Positions 31,543-41,778 of a DNA stretch of 64,000 nucleotides are shown piece after piece. Made by a program: the position numbers and the translations under genes. Each line of letters starts with the position of its first letter. Within the stretch, counting starts at the first letter, position 1. Origin of the DNA: Humidesulfovibrio sp. (lineage in GTDB: Bacteria; Desulfobacterota; Desulfovibrionia; Desulfovibrionales; Desulfovibrionaceae); contig NZ_JAUYFU010000077.1 in the NCBI RefSeq assembly GCF_030689645.1, positions 1-64,000 on the forward strand, written 5' to 3'. The notes beneath the pieces were generated by a model. It saw only the letters and a program-made list of their open reading frames with translations. It searched no databases and was not told the origin of the DNA.

Positions 31543-32561
31543 GCAAAACCAAATCCTCACGAAAAACAATGCCATGCCCCAGGCATAAAGTCACTATTGG
31601 TAGCCATACGGGGTTTTCACTGGGCCCATTGCCATGGGACGAAGAGCTTCTAATTACAGCATATTTTAACGAGTTTACTAAAGCAACGTCTGCGGTTGAA
31701 GAGCATCCTGGCTTTATTATTCAAGATGACCTCGACTCACTTGGATTTTCGTTAAGGCTATTCAAAAGAGCTGCTTATGACTTTTTTCAAGCAGTACGAG
31801 ATTTCAAAAAAGAAGAACGGGCCGGTGAACTATTCTTCAAGAAAAACGACACACGATTTGCAACACTTGAATTTAATATCGTTAAATCTTTGTATGTTTA
31901 TTCATCAACATTAATGTCTGTTGTTTGTCATGTACGTAGAATAGCGCAAAGATATGACACAACAAGCTTCAGCAAACAGACAACCCAATTCTCTACAGAT
32001 GAAAGGCATAGATTCATTCAAGATTTAAGAAATTGTCTTGAACATGTTCGGCTAATTAAGCCCAATTGGCAGATTACGCATTCCATTGGAGAAGACAACA
32101 AGATACGTTTCCTCCTAGACCATCGCCATCTTTCATCTTTTGAGAACTGGACGCCATTTGCTTTAGCATACATTGAGAGGCACAAAGAGGGTATAGATGT
32201 TGTGCAAACAATCCGAGGCCATATCACTCAATTCTTTCGTCACCAAAATTCATTCCTCTTATGGCTCAACAAACATACCCTAGAATGCAGATCAGATTAC
32301 CTAAGATACAGTCACTACCTTAAAGCCTTGGGAACAAAATCTCACTGGAACATGGTTCTTACTCAAATAGTTATTCCAAACAAAATAAATGTATATGACC
32401 ACCTACACATGTACCTCACTCTAGAAGAGCTTGAGGGCGTGAGAAAATTACCTCATAAATCAAAAGAACAAGTTGATGCCATAATATCCCACATGGACGA
32501 ATACAACGCATGCGATGAAAAACTCAGAGCAATTGTATATGCGGCGTTTAATGTAACATGA
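31536..32561 (+). CDS. uncharacterised HEPN-like protein (RX4H motif RNCLEH)
   Basis: AT-rich ORF with GTG start overlapping ftrB stop; all-helical-looking with FIQDLRNCLEHVRL. Confidence 0.6.
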   Translation: MVSKTKSSRKTMPCPRHKVTIGSHTGFSLGPLPWDEELLITAYFNEFTKATSAVEEHPGFIIQDDLDSLGFSLRLFKRAAYDFFQAVRDFKKEERAGELFFKKNDTRFATLEFNIVKSLYVYSSTLMSVVCHVRRIAQRYDTTSFSKQTTQFSTDERHRFIQDLRNCLEHVRLIKPNWQITHSIGEDNKIRFLLDHRHLSSFENWTPFALAYIERHKEGIDVVQTIRGHITQFFRHQNSFLLWLNKHTLECRSDYLRYSHYLKALGTKSHWNMVLTQIVIPNKINVYDHLHMYLTLEELEGVRKLPHKSKEQVDAIISHMDEYNACDEKLRAIVYAAFNVT

Positions 32562-32637
32562 GCGAAAGAATTCGCTTAGCACAAGTTAAACACTAGAAAC
32601 ACGGAACGCCCGCAAGCAGACCGACAACAAATATAAA

Positions 32638-32671
32638 AAGCCCCGGCCTGCTTTCACAGACCGGGGCTTTA
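32638..32671. terminator. bidirectional intrinsic terminator
   Basis: AAAGCCCCGG-N14-CCGGGGCTTT between convergent genes. Confidence 0.8.
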
Positions 32672-32690
32672 AATGTGCTTCGGGTATGAT

Positions 32691-32960
32691 TTAGTAGCGA
32701 CGGGGCGGACGAGCTTCGCGCTCCTGAGCCTCGTTGACCTTCAGGGCGCGGCCGCCGAGCTCTTTGCCGTTCAGGGCCTGCACGGCCTCGAGGGCGTCAG
32801 CGTCGTTCATCTCGACGAAGCCGAAACCGCGGAAGCGGCCGGTCTCACGGTCGTTGATGAACTTAACGGACAGGACTTCGCCGTACTGGGCGAACACGTT
32901 GCGCAGGTCATCCTCAGAGGTGCTGAAGGCGATGTTTCCGACATAGATAGACTTAGGCAT
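32691..32960 (-). CDS. RRM-domain RNA-binding protein
   Basis: KSIYVGNIAFSTSEDDLRNVFAQYGEV...RFRGFGFVEM RNP motifs. Confidence 0.95.
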   Translation of the reverse strand: MPKSIYVGNIAFSTSEDDLRNVFAQYGEVLSVKFINDRETGRFRGFGFVEMNDADALEAVQALNGKELGGRALKVNEAQEREARPPRRY

Positions 32961-33191
32961 GCGATAAAACTCCTAAAAAAAACAGTAAAAATTGTCGCCC
33001 ATTCCCGCCTGAGCAAATAGCATCCGGGTAGCGTGTCCAGATGGAGCTAACTAACCCCGTACCTGGCAGAAGTAAAGCCCTGAAACCACAAAATCTAAAA
33101 AAAAACACTACGGAGGCCATATTTCTTTTTCTACGCTGCCAAGCAAAGACTCATTCCGCAAAAAAATTGGGCGACTGACCAGAAAAAGGCT

Positions 33192-34556
33192 TTATACGCC
33201 GAAGCGGTTCTTCAGCCACTCGGCAAAGGCGTCGCGGGCGCGCTGCCCGTAGAGTTCCTTGCGAACCTTTTTACCCGCCCGACGGTTCAAATCAGGCATG
33301 AGGCCGAAGTGCGCGTTGGACGGCTGAAAGCGTTTCACCGGCGGGGTGCGCAGGTGGCTCAAAAGCGCGCCCAGGGCCGTGATGTTCGGCGGCGGCGCAA
33401 GGGGCTTCCCTGCCAGCTTCGCAGCCAGCGATAGCCCCACCCACAAACCGCACGCGGCGGACTCAAGATAGCCCTCCACCCCGGTGATCTGCCCAGCCAG
33501 GTGCACGTTCGGACGCGTCTTGAGCGCCAGTTCCTCGTTCAGCACGGTGGGCGCGTCGACAAAGGTATTGCGGTGGATGCTGCCCAGACGCAAAAACTCG
33601 GCATTCTCCAGGCCCGGAATCATGCGAAACACGCGCTGCTGCTCCGGGTACTTGAGCTTGGTCTGAAAGCCCACGAGGTTGAAGGCCGTCTTCTCGGCGT
33701 TCTCTGCTCGCAACTGAACCACGGCAAAGGCTTCCTCACCCGTGCGCGGATTGGGCAACCCCACGGGCTTGAGCGGCCCGAAGCAGAGCGTGAGCCGTCC
33801 GCGCTCCGCCATTTCCTCCACAGGCAGGCAGCCCTCGAAGTGGATCTCCTTCTCGAAATCGTGCGGAGCGACCTTTTCCGCCGCCATGAGTGCTTCCAGA
33901 AAGGCGTCGTATTGGGCCTCGGTCATGGGGCAATTGAGGTAATCGTCCTCCTCTGGCCGATAGCGGCTGCCCCAGAAGGCGATGTCCAGGTCCACACTGT
34001 CGCGGCTGATGATGGGCGCAATGGCGTCGTAAAAATATAGGCGCTTGCCGCCCTCAATCTCCGTCGCCTTGGCCAGGCTGACGGCAAGGGCGTCGCTTGC
34101 AAGCGGACCTGCGGCGACGACCACGGCGTCGAAGCCTTGAATCTCCGGCGCATCCAGGCTCTCAACCTCTTGGCGCACAACCTCTATGTTCGGATCGGCC
34201 TCGATCTGCGCGGTGATGTATTCGGCAAAGCGGTCGCGGTCCACGGCCAAGGCCTTGCCTGCGGGAATGCGGGTAGCGTCCGCAGCCTGCATGACCATGC
34301 TGCCCAGTTCGCGCATCTCAACCTTGAGGATGCCGATGGCCGTGGTCAGCTCATCGGAGCGCAGGGAGTTGGAGCACACAAGCTCGGCCAGGTGCCCGGT
34401 GGTGTGCGCCGGCGACGATTTCTCCGGGCGCATCTCGAACAAGCGCACAACAACGCCAGCCCTGGCCAGGGCCAAGGCGCATTCACACCCGGCCAGTCCG
34501 CCTCCGACTATGGCCACCCGCTTTCCCGACACCTGAGCCTCGTTGTTATCCGGCAT
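33192..34556 (-). CDS. trmFO: FADH2/methylenetetrahydrofolate-dependent tRNA uracil-5-methyltransferase
   Basis: [24 protein letters not shown]...[27 protein letters not shown]...[16 protein letters not shown]. Confidence 0.95.
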   Translation of the reverse strand: MPDNNEAQVSGKRVAIVGGGLAGCECALALARAGVVVRLFEMRPEKSSPAHTTGHLAELVCSNSLRSDELTTAIGILKVEMRELGSMVMQAADATRIPAGKALAVDRDRFAEYITAQIEADPNIEVVRQEVESLDAPEIQGFDAVVVAAGPLASDALAVSLAKATEIEGGKRLYFYDAIAPIISRDSVDLDIAFWGSRYRPEEDDYLNCPMTEAQYDAFLEALMAAEKVAPHDFEKEIHFEGCLPVEEMAERGRLTLCFGPLKPVGLPNPRTGEEAFAVVQLRAENAEKTAFNLVGFQTKLKYPEQQRVFRMIPGLENAEFLRLGSIHRNTFVDAPTVLNEELALKTRPNVHLAGQITGVEGYLESAACGLWVGLSLAAKLAGKPLAPPPNITALGALLSHLRTPPVKRFQPSNAHFGLMPDLNRRAGKKVRKELYGQRARDAFAEWLKNRFGV

Positions 34557-34626
34557 GATTTCCGTTATCCTCGCGAAAGATTATGTAAGCAATATTTTGC
34601 CACGCACCCAAAACCCGGCGCGGTCC

Positions 34627-35652
34627 ATGAACAACGACACAAGCGAAGCCCTTCCCGACGCCCTGCTTGAAATCCGGGGCCTCACCACCGCCTTTGCACG
34701 GCAGTCCGGAGGCCGCGGCGGCTCACCCATCGCCAGGGCGGTTGATACCGTGAGCCTGACCGTTCGGCAAGGCGAAACCCTGGCCGTTGTCGGGGAATCC
34801 GGCTGCGGCAAGACCGTGCTGGCGCTCTCGGTGTTGGGCCTCATCCCGGACCCTCCGGGCCGGGTCATAGAGGGCGAGGCCTTCTACCATGGCCGCGACC
34901 TGCTGACCATGAGCGAGGCCGAGCTGCAAACCGTGCGCGGCAACCACATCGCCATGATTTTCCAAGAGCCCATGACCTCGCTGAACCCGGTGTTCCGCGT
35001 AGGCGAACAAATTGCCGAGGGCTATCGCCTGCACAGAAAGGCGAGCCGGGTTGAAGCGGCGGAGCGCGCCGTGGAGATGCTCGGGCTGGTGGGCATCCCC
35101 AACCCCGCTGCGCGGGCGCAAAGCTATCCGCACGAGCTTTCCGGGGGCATGCGCCAGCGGGTCATGATCGCCATGGCCCTGTGCTGCGACCCGGACCTGC
35201 TTTTCGCCGACGAGCCCACAACCGCGCTGGACGTCACCATCCAGGCGCAGATTCTGGATCTGATGCGGCGTTTGCAGACCGAAAAGGGGTCGGGCATCCT
35301 CCTCATCACCCACGACCTGGGCGTTGTGGCCGAGACTGCGCAGCGCGTGGCCGTCATGTACGCCGGACAAGTTGTGGAGGAAGCCCCTGTGGCCGAACTG
35401 TTCAGCGCGGCGGCCCACCCGTACACGCAAGGGTTGCTGGCTTCGGTGCCGCGCCTAGGCGTGAAGCGCGTGCTTGCGCCCATTGCGGGAATGGTGCCGG
35501 GCATATTCGATCTGCCTGACGGGTGCCGGTTCCAACCACGGTGCGTCCGAGCCTTTGCCCGTTGCGCCGAGGCTCCGCCGCTGTTCCAGGCAGCGCCAGG
35601 ACACAGCGCCCGCTGCTGGCTGTGCGAAACTTCGCAGGGAGGCTCCGCATGA
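34627..35652 (+). CDS. oligopeptide/dipeptide ABC transporter ATP-binding protein (OppD-like)
   Basis: [18 protein letters not shown]...[38 protein letters not shown] and Opp C-terminal Cys-rich tail. Confidence 0.92.
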   Translation: MNNDTSEALPDALLEIRGLTTAFARQSGGRGGSPIARAVDTVSLTVRQGETLAVVGESGCGKTVLALSVLGLIPDPPGRVIEGEAFYHGRDLLTMSEAELQTVRGNHIAMIFQEPMTSLNPVFRVGEQIAEGYRLHRKASRVEAAERAVEMLGLVGIPNPAARAQSYPHELSGGMRQRVMIAMALCCDPDLLFADEPTTALDVTIQAQILDLMRRLQTEKGSGILLITHDLGVVAETAQRVAVMYAGQVVEEAPVAELFSAAAHPYTQGLLASVPRLGVKRVLAPIAGMVPGIFDLPDGCRFQPRCVRAFARCAEAPPLFQAAPGHSARCWLCETSQGGSA

Positions 35653-36632
35653 GCGCCTTGCTGGAACTCTTCGACGTTGCCCGGCACTATGCGGTTTCCG
35701 GCGGCCTGCTGAACCTGAAAAAAGGCGTCGCCCGCGCCGTGGATGGCGTGAGCCTGAGCATCGAGCAGGGGGAAAGCCTTGGCCTGGTGGGCGAAAGCGG
35801 CTGCGGCAAATCCACCCTGGCCCGGTGCGTCCTTGGCCTTGAACCCTTGGCGGCTGGCCGCGTGGAATTCCAGGGCCGCGACATCTCCCACTGGCCGGAA
35901 AAAGATCTGCGCCGCCAGATGCAGATGATCTTTCAGGACCCCTACTCGTCCCTCAATCCGCGCATGCGCGTGGGCTCAATCGTGGCCGAGCCCCTGGTCA
36001 TCCACTCCGTGGGCGCCAGTGCAGAACGCAAGGCCAGGACATCAGACCTGCTGCGTCTTGTGGGCCTGCCGGAATCAATGGCCAACCGCTACCCGCACCA
36101 GCTTTCCGGCGGGCAGCGCCAGCGCGTTGCCGTTGCGCGCGCCCTGGCCCTCAACCCGGCCCTGGTGGTCTGCGACGAGCCCGTGAGCGCGCTGGACGTG
36201 TCCATTCAAGCCCAGGTGCTGCTGCTCTTGCAGGATCTGCGCGAACGCCTGGGCCTGACGTACCTGTTCATTTCCCACGACCTAGCCGTTGTGGGCCAGG
36301 TGTGCGACCGCATCGCAGTGATGTACCTGGGCAAGGTGATCGAAAGCGCCCCGGCGGATGTGCTGGTGCGCGACCCCAAACATCCCTACACCAGAGCCCT
36401 GCTCTCTGCCGTGCCAGTGCCGGACCCAGCCAACCAGCGCACCCGGCAGCACCTGACGGGCGAATTGCCCAGCCCGTTGAACCCGCCCAGCGGATGCCCG
36501 TTCCATCCGCGCTGCCCAAAGGTCATGGACCGCTGCAAGCAGGAGTTCCCGCCGCGCTTCGACACATCCGCCAGCGGAGAAGCCCCGAGTTTCGCGCACT
36601 GCTGGCTCCACGAGCCTCAAGAAAGACCGTAA
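35649..36632 (+). CDS. oligopeptide/dipeptide ABC transporter ATP-binding protein (OppF-like)
   Basis: [20 protein letters not shown]...[38 protein letters not shown]. Confidence 0.92.
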   Translation: MSALLELFDVARHYAVSGGLLNLKKGVARAVDGVSLSIEQGESLGLVGESGCGKSTLARCVLGLEPLAAGRVEFQGRDISHWPEKDLRRQMQMIFQDPYSSLNPRMRVGSIVAEPLVIHSVGASAERKARTSDLLRLVGLPESMANRYPHQLSGGQRQRVAVARALALNPALVVCDEPVSALDVSIQAQVLLLLQDLRERLGLTYLFISHDLAVVGQVCDRIAVMYLGKVIESAPADVLVRDPKHPYTRALLSAVPVPDPANQRTRQHLTGELPSPLNPPSGCPFHPRCPKVMDRCKQEFPPRFDTSASGEAPSFAHCWLHEPQERP

Positions 36633-36641
36633 GGACCACCA

Positions 36642-37250
36642 ATGCAGATATCCATCATACTGGCGCACCCAGACCCGTTGAGCTTCAATCACGCCATAGC
36701 GTCCACAGCCCAACAGACTCTCATGGACATGGGCTGCCAGGTGCATTTGCACGACCTTTGCTCCGAAGGCTTCGACCCTGTGCTGCCCGCAGCCGAGATC
36801 GCCCGCGGCGCAACGCTGCCCCCCCTTGTGGAGCGCCACTGTCAGGAGCTTCGCGAGGCTGACGGCCTGATCCTGGTGCATCCCAACTGGTGGGGCATGC
36901 CCCCTGCGGTGATGAAAGGCTGGATTGACCGGGTGCTGCGGCCCGGTGTGGCCTATGAATTTCTCCCTGGCGACAACGGCGAAGGCGTGCCTGTGGGGCT
37001 GCTGAAACCAATGACGGCGCTGGTGTTCAATACTACCAACACTCCGCCGGAACGCGAGCTATCCGTTTTCGGCGATCCCCTGGAGCGCACTTGGCGCGAC
37101 TGCGTGCTCTCCTTCTGCGGCGTGCGCAGGATTGAACGCCGCATGTTCGGAGTGGTGTGCACCAGCAACCCGGAAGAGCGCTCCAACTGGCTGGCCGAGG
37201 TCGCCGCCACAGTCCGAAGAGAGTATGCCGCCAAAGCCGCAACTGCATGA
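36642..37250 (+). CDS. NAD(P)H dehydrogenase/flavodoxin-like oxidoreductase
   Basis: ISIILAHPDPLSFNHAIASTAQQTL...LVHPNWWGMPPAVMKGWIDRVLRPGVAYEF. Confidence 0.88.
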   Translation: MQISIILAHPDPLSFNHAIASTAQQTLMDMGCQVHLHDLCSEGFDPVLPAAEIARGATLPPLVERHCQELREADGLILVHPNWWGMPPAVMKGWIDRVLRPGVAYEFLPGDNGEGVPVGLLKPMTALVFNTTNTPPERELSVFGDPLERTWRDCVLSFCGVRRIERRMFGVVCTSNPEERSNWLAEVAATVRREYAAKAATA

Positions 37251-37273
37251 GATAACTCACGGAGTTCTAAACA

Positions 37274-37828
37274 ATGATAGACCGCAACGAAGCCTACGCC
37301 CTGATGACCGCGCATGTGGCCGAACCCGCATTGCAAGCCCACTGTCTTGAATCCGAAGCCGTGCTGCGCGCCCTTGCCGCGCGCCTGGGCCAGGACCAGA
37401 ACCTCTGGGGCATCACCGGGCTCTTGCACGACCTGGACTACGCCACCACAAAAGACAACCCTGCCCGACACGGCCTGGATTCAGCGGAATTCCTTGATGG
37501 CAAGCTGCCGGTTCAGGCTCTGGACGCCATCCGCGCGCACAATTTCGAGCACACGGGCTTCGCGCCGTCCACACCGCTTGATTTCGCCCTGCGCTGTGGC
37601 GAAACTGTCACCGGGCTCATCCACACCAACGCCCTGGTGCGCCCGGCGCGCATGGACGGCATGGACGCCAAGAGCCTCAAGAAAAAGATGAAGGACAAGG
37701 CCTTTGCCGCCAGCGTGAACCGCGAGACCATCGGCGAATGCCAGAAGCTTGGCCTTGAACCGTCGGAGTTCTTCACCATTGCCATCGCCGCCGTGGCGGG
37801 CATTGCTCCGCAGGTTGGCCTGGCCTGA
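37274..37828 (+). CDS. HD-domain protein
   Basis: LWGITGLLHDLDYATTKDNPARHGLDSAEFL. Confidence 0.85.
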   Translation: MIDRNEAYALMTAHVAEPALQAHCLESEAVLRALAARLGQDQNLWGITGLLHDLDYATTKDNPARHGLDSAEFLDGKLPVQALDAIRAHNFEHTGFAPSTPLDFALRCGETVTGLIHTNALVRPARMDGMDAKSLKKKMKDKAFAASVNRETIGECQKLGLEPSEFFTIAIAAVAGIAPQVGLA

Positions 37829-37926
37829 GCCCACAACGTCCACAGCATTGCGCGCCCTTGCTTTCGCAAGCCGGATGTCGCAGAATGCTCAGTGTTAGGA
37901 ACAACCCAAAAAGATGGGGGCTATGC

Positions 37927-38445
37927 ATGAACAAAAGCGCACCAATCATCGCTGCCGTGGCCGGAACTCTGCTCCTGGCCGCTCCAGCCCTGGCTCAAGA
38001 AAAGCTTTACGTCGCCTCTGAAGGGGCCAAGCTCAAGGCCGACAAATCCGCCTCCTCCGACACTGTGGCCGAGTTGCCCGTGGGCACCGCGCTTTCGGTC
38101 CAGGGGCAGGAGGAGAGCTGGTACAAAGTCTCGACCGGGGGCAAAACCGGCTGGATTTATCGCGGCAAGGTGGCCGCCACCCCGCCCGAAGCCTCAAAGC
38201 AGGGCGGCGACAATCTCTTCGGCGGCGCAGGCTCCAGCACCATCATGGTCAGCGAAGCCGACAGCGCGCGCAGCATGCGCGGCCTGAATGCAAGCGAGCA
38301 GGAGGCGGCCAAGGCCGCAGGAAGGCCAGTGCGGCCATTGTCCGACTACAAGCAGGCCCTTGACCGGGTTCTGGCGGAAAAGGTGGACAAGAAGGAGTTG
38401 GAGAATTTCCTCAAGGCCGGCCGCATCGGCGAATACGCGAAGTAG
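37927..38445 (+). CDS. secreted SH3-domain protein
   Basis: Signal peptide; KLYVASEGAKLKADKSASSDTVAELPVGTALSVQGQEESWYKVSTGGKTGWIYRGKV. Confidence 0.82.
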   Translation: MNKSAPIIAAVAGTLLLAAPALAQEKLYVASEGAKLKADKSASSDTVAELPVGTALSVQGQEESWYKVSTGGKTGWIYRGKVAATPPEASKQGGDNLFGGAGSSTIMVSEADSARSMRGLNASEQEAAKAAGRPVRPLSDYKQALDRVLAEKVDKKELENFLKAGRIGEYAK

Positions 38446-38454
38446 GAGGCGGAA

Positions 38455-39321
38455 ATGGACAGAAGAAAATTCATCTTAGGCATTGCCGCCACCGCCATCC
38501 CCCTGGCCCTGCCAGGTACGGTCATGGCAGGCTTCCTGGACGCCATAATGGATCCCAACTCCAAGGAGAGCAAGATCCTCTCAGGCGCCCAAAGCGTGCT
38601 CGCCAGTTCGCAGCAGATGGACTACCAGAGCGAACGCACCATCGGCGAGCGCCTGGCCGTGGAGGGCCTGCGCCGATACGGCATGCCCGTGCAGAACAAG
38701 AACCTCCAGCATTACGTGAACCTCGTCGGCATGGCCGTAGCCACCAACTCGCCGCGGCCCAACATCCCCTACCGCTTCGTGGTGGTCGACAGCGACGTCC
38801 AGAACGCTTTCGCCTGCCCCGGCGGCATCATATTCGTAACTTCGGCGCTCCTTGGCGTCATGCACACCGAGGCGCAACTGGCGGGCATCCTTTCGCATGA
38901 GGTGGGCCATGTGGCCCTGCGCCATGCGCTCAAGAGCATCCAACGCGCGCAGTTCTTCACCGGCGTAGGACAGATCACCGCCGCCACCATGAAGGGCGAC
39001 AAGGGCGCGCAGTTCGAGAGCATGATCGGCGATTTGCAGAACGTGCTCTTCGATAAGGGCCTGGACCAAAACATGGAGTACGAGGCAGACGCCAGCGCCA
39101 TGGAGACGGCCTACCGCACCGGCTACAACCCGGCAGGCATCACCGAAACCCTGCACGCCCTGCAAAAGCTGGAGGCCGGGTCCACAAAACGAGGTTCGTG
39201 GTTCTCCACCCACCCGCCGCTGCCTTCGCGCATCGCCAAGAACCAGACAAGCATGAAGAAGTATCCGGACGCCACGACCCTAGCCGTGCTGGCCGACCGC
39301 TTCAAGGCCCAATCCAAGTAG
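38455..39321 (+). CDS. M48-family metallopeptidase
   Basis: LAGILSHEVGHVALRHALKS (HExxH), EYEADASAMETAYRTGYNP. Confidence 0.93.
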   Translation: MDRRKFILGIAATAIPLALPGTVMAGFLDAIMDPNSKESKILSGAQSVLASSQQMDYQSERTIGERLAVEGLRRYGMPVQNKNLQHYVNLVGMAVATNSPRPNIPYRFVVVDSDVQNAFACPGGIIFVTSALLGVMHTEAQLAGILSHEVGHVALRHALKSIQRAQFFTGVGQITAATMKGDKGAQFESMIGDLQNVLFDKGLDQNMEYEADASAMETAYRTGYNPAGITETLHALQKLEAGSTKRGSWFSTHPPLPSRIAKNQTSMKKYPDATTLAVLADRFKAQSK

Positions 39322-39352
39322 CGCGCTCCAGATTCGCATCATTACCATCCGC

Positions 39353-39387
39353 AGGGCGGAGGCTGACACCAGCTTCCGCCCTTTTTC
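39353..39387 (+). terminator. intrinsic terminator
   Basis: AGGGCGGAGGCTG-ACAC-CAGCTTCCGCCCTTTTTC. Confidence 0.85.
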
Positions 39388-39519
39388 TTGCCACCACCCT
39401 GCGCCTGCAAATGCGCGCATCCCTAAAGTCGCACCGGCACGCAGCCGATAAGAGGGCATCAACACTAGACACTTGAAGGCCATACGCCAGAACGCTTGAA
39501 CGCCACAACGGAGTGCCTC

Positions 39520-39948
39520 ATGTCCAAGAAGCTGCTGCATGCAACAGGATTCGGCAGAATCCACCAGCTCATCTGCGAGAACAGGCCGGAGGAGGCCAGA
39601 GCGTTGCTCAAGGCCCTCCAGCACGAGTACATCGCCCTGGTGGAGGAAAATGAGGCCCTCAAGAACCAGATAATTGAAGTGGCGCAGGTCCTCGACATGG
39701 CGGAGTGCATGGAGTTCGACGGCCAGAAGTATTGGCTCACCGACGAACTGCGGCACAAGGGCCCGTACTGCCAACTGTGCTATGACCGCGATGGCCTGCT
39801 TATGCGCTTGCAGAAGCAGCAGCGCCACTGGAAGTGCCAGAGCTGCGGCAATATTTTTGTAGACGCCAAGATCGTAAAGGAAGCCGCCGCCCGGCGCAAC
39901 TTCCCCACTGCCGTGCCCCGTCCTCCCATTCCGCTGTTCGTTAAATAG
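39520..39948 (+). CDS. zinc-ribbon hypothetical protein
   Basis: YCQLCYDRDGLLMRLQKQQRHWKCQSCGNIF CxxC pairs. Confidence 0.75.
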   Translation: MSKKLLHATGFGRIHQLICENRPEEARALLKALQHEYIALVEENEALKNQIIEVAQVLDMAECMEFDGQKYWLTDELRHKGPYCQLCYDRDGLLMRLQKQQRHWKCQSCGNIFVDAKIVKEAAARRNFPTAVPRPPIPLFVK

Positions 39949-39979
39949 CAGCACACGGCACAACACGCCGCACAACGAC

Positions 39980-40012
39980 AAAGGGCCGAAGCGCAACACG
40001 CTCCGGCCCTTC
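39980..40012. terminator. intrinsic terminator
   Basis: AAGGGCCGAAGCG-CAACA-CGCTCCGGCCCTT. Confidence 0.75.
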
Positions 40013-40032
40013 TTCATTTGATGAAGTGGCGG

Positions 40033-41205
40033 CTACTTCTTTGGCTTGCCCAACACCACATCGCGCCACCAGAACTCGCGAAGGCGACCGTCCTCGTGGA
40101 AGCGTGCCGTGGCGTAAGCCAGACCGTTGGTGTCCATGCCGGTCAAGAAAACCTCTAGCTGAAGATTCTCGTTCTTCTTGCGCTCGGCCTTCCAAATCTC
40201 GCGCACCACCTTGCGCAGAGCCTCCGATGCCGGGGGCTGGGAAAGATCCAGGCGCACGCGCAGGGTCACAATGGGTGGAGTGAGGCGGTCTTCCTTGCGC
40301 TCCAGAACGGCGTAGCCAACATCAGGGTCCTCGTCGGCCTTGGCCGTCTGCGCCTTGGCCGGCGCGACGACGACCTTAGCCGGAGCAGCGGGCTTTGACG
40401 GAGCAGCGGGCTTTGACGGAGCGAGCGAGGGTGCGGGCGTTGCGGGTGCGGGCAAAGAGGCCGGGGCAGGCGCGGCCTCAAACGGTGGACCGGAATAGGA
40501 GCCCTCCGGCACCAGGTATTTGTCGCGGCTGAAGCCCCAAGCCTTGGACAGATCGCGGGTCTTCTCTTCGGGATCAAAAACGGCATACCAGCCGTCTTCA
40601 AGATAATCCACACGTACGCGCTGCCCAGGCTTGAGCAGGCGCTTGAAATCTGAGTCCTTGTCACGCTTGACGCGCACGGTGAGGGGGCGGTCCGCCAGAC
40701 GAATCTCGCCAAAGCCCTTGGCAGGCTTCGCATCTGCTTTGCCGCCTGGCTTTCCTTCAGACCTTGTTGCGGATTTGGCGTCCGGCTTCTCGGCAGGTTT
40801 CCCGGATTTCTCCAACCTGCCGTCAACGAGCACTTCTGGCTTCACGCTGGGTGCTGGCTTGCGAACCTCGATGGAGTTCGCCTGGGCAAGCTCAACTGCG
40901 CCGTTGGCCTTGAGTTCCGACAGCCGAGCATATCCCATGGCCTTGAGTTCCGAACGCACGGACTCCTTGGGGTCAAACACCGCGACCCACACGCCGTCCT
41001 GAAAATCCACGCGCACCTTCTGCCCGGCCTTGAGAACGCGCACTTTGAGGGCGGAATCAGACGGGTTTTCGCGCACGGAGACGTTGGACGCGACCACATA
41101 CAATCTGCCCCAGTGGGGATCCTCAGCCAGGGCCACCCCGCAGACGAGCAACACAGCAAGCAGGCTGAGGCTGAGCAAGCGAAATAATGAAGGTGCCCGA
41201 AACAT
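40033..41205 (-). CDS. secreted protein with SH3-like repeats and Pro/Ala-rich linker
   Basis: Signal peptide; two related segments NVSVRENPSDSALKVRVLKAGQKVRVDFQDGVWVAVFDPKE and LTVRVKRDKDSDFKRLLKPGQRVRVDYLEDGWYAVFDPEE; APSKPAAPSKPAAPAK linker. Confidence 0.8.
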   Translation of the reverse strand: MFRAPSLFRLLSLSLLAVLLVCGVALAEDPHWGRLYVVASNVSVRENPSDSALKVRVLKAGQKVRVDFQDGVWVAVFDPKESVRSELKAMGYARLSELKANGAVELAQANSIEVRKPAPSVKPEVLVDGRLEKSGKPAEKPDAKSATRSEGKPGGKADAKPAKGFGEIRLADRPLTVRVKRDKDSDFKRLLKPGQRVRVDYLEDGWYAVFDPEEKTRDLSKAWGFSRDKYLVPEGSYSGPPFEAAPAPASLPAPATPAPSLAPSKPAAPSKPAAPAKVVVAPAKAQTAKADEDPDVGYAVLERKEDRLTPPIVTLRVRLDLSQPPASEALRKVVREIWKAERKKNENLQLEVFLTGMDTNGLAYATARFHEDGRLREFWWRDVVLGKPKK

Positions 41206-41206
41206 A

Positions 41207-41734
41207 CTATTTGCCTCGTGAATCGAGTTCGCGGGCCACGCGGTCCGTCAGATCCACGGTGGCCTTGTCCACGTAGCCCACGGCTGCGGGATCAGTGATG
41301 ATAATGGCATAGCCGCCCTTCTTGCCGATATCCTCAAGCACGGTGTCGGCCCGGCGCATGACGTACTGCAGCAGCTTGGCCTCCTCGGACTTGATGTCGC
41401 GAGCATTTTCCTGGAGCATGGTCTCGTGCAGATGGCTCTTACGCCGGTAGGCTTCCTCACGCCGAGTGCGCTCCGTTGCAGAAAGCGCAGTGCCTTCGGC
41501 CTCCTTGCGCAGCAGCGCCACCTGGGCGGCGCTCTCCTTGGCCAGGCGGTCCTTCTCCGCTACATAGCGGGCAAGATCGGCCTTGGCCATCTGGCCCAGG
41601 CGCGTCTCGTTCACCACGCGCTGCGGGTTCACAAAGCCGATTTTCTGCTGAGCATGAGCCAGACCGGGCGCAAGCCCAAGCCCGACGAGCACGCAAGCTG
41701 CAAGGACATGTTGGCGAAAAATGAGATGGCGCAT
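41207..41734 (-). CDS. OmpH/Skp-family periplasmic chaperone
   Basis: Signal peptide; QQKIGFVNPQRVVNETRLGQMAKADLARYVAEKDRLAKE coiled-coil. Confidence 0.85.
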   Translation of the reverse strand: MRHLIFRQHVLAACVLVGLGLAPGLAHAQQKIGFVNPQRVVNETRLGQMAKADLARYVAEKDRLAKESAAQVALLRKEAEGTALSATERTRREEAYRRKSHLHETMLQENARDIKSEEAKLLQYVMRRADTVLEDIGKKGGYAIIITDPAAVGYVDKATVDLTDRVARELDSRGK

Positions 41735-41778
41735 GTGGTTGTGATACATCCGGCTACACATCTTGTCGAGGCTTTGAC

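Noticed and set aside
40386-40425. Short tandem repeat in the SH3-protein gene
   Set aside because: Two near-copies encoding an APSKPA linker; ordinary low-complexity linker, not a CRISPR or VNTR array
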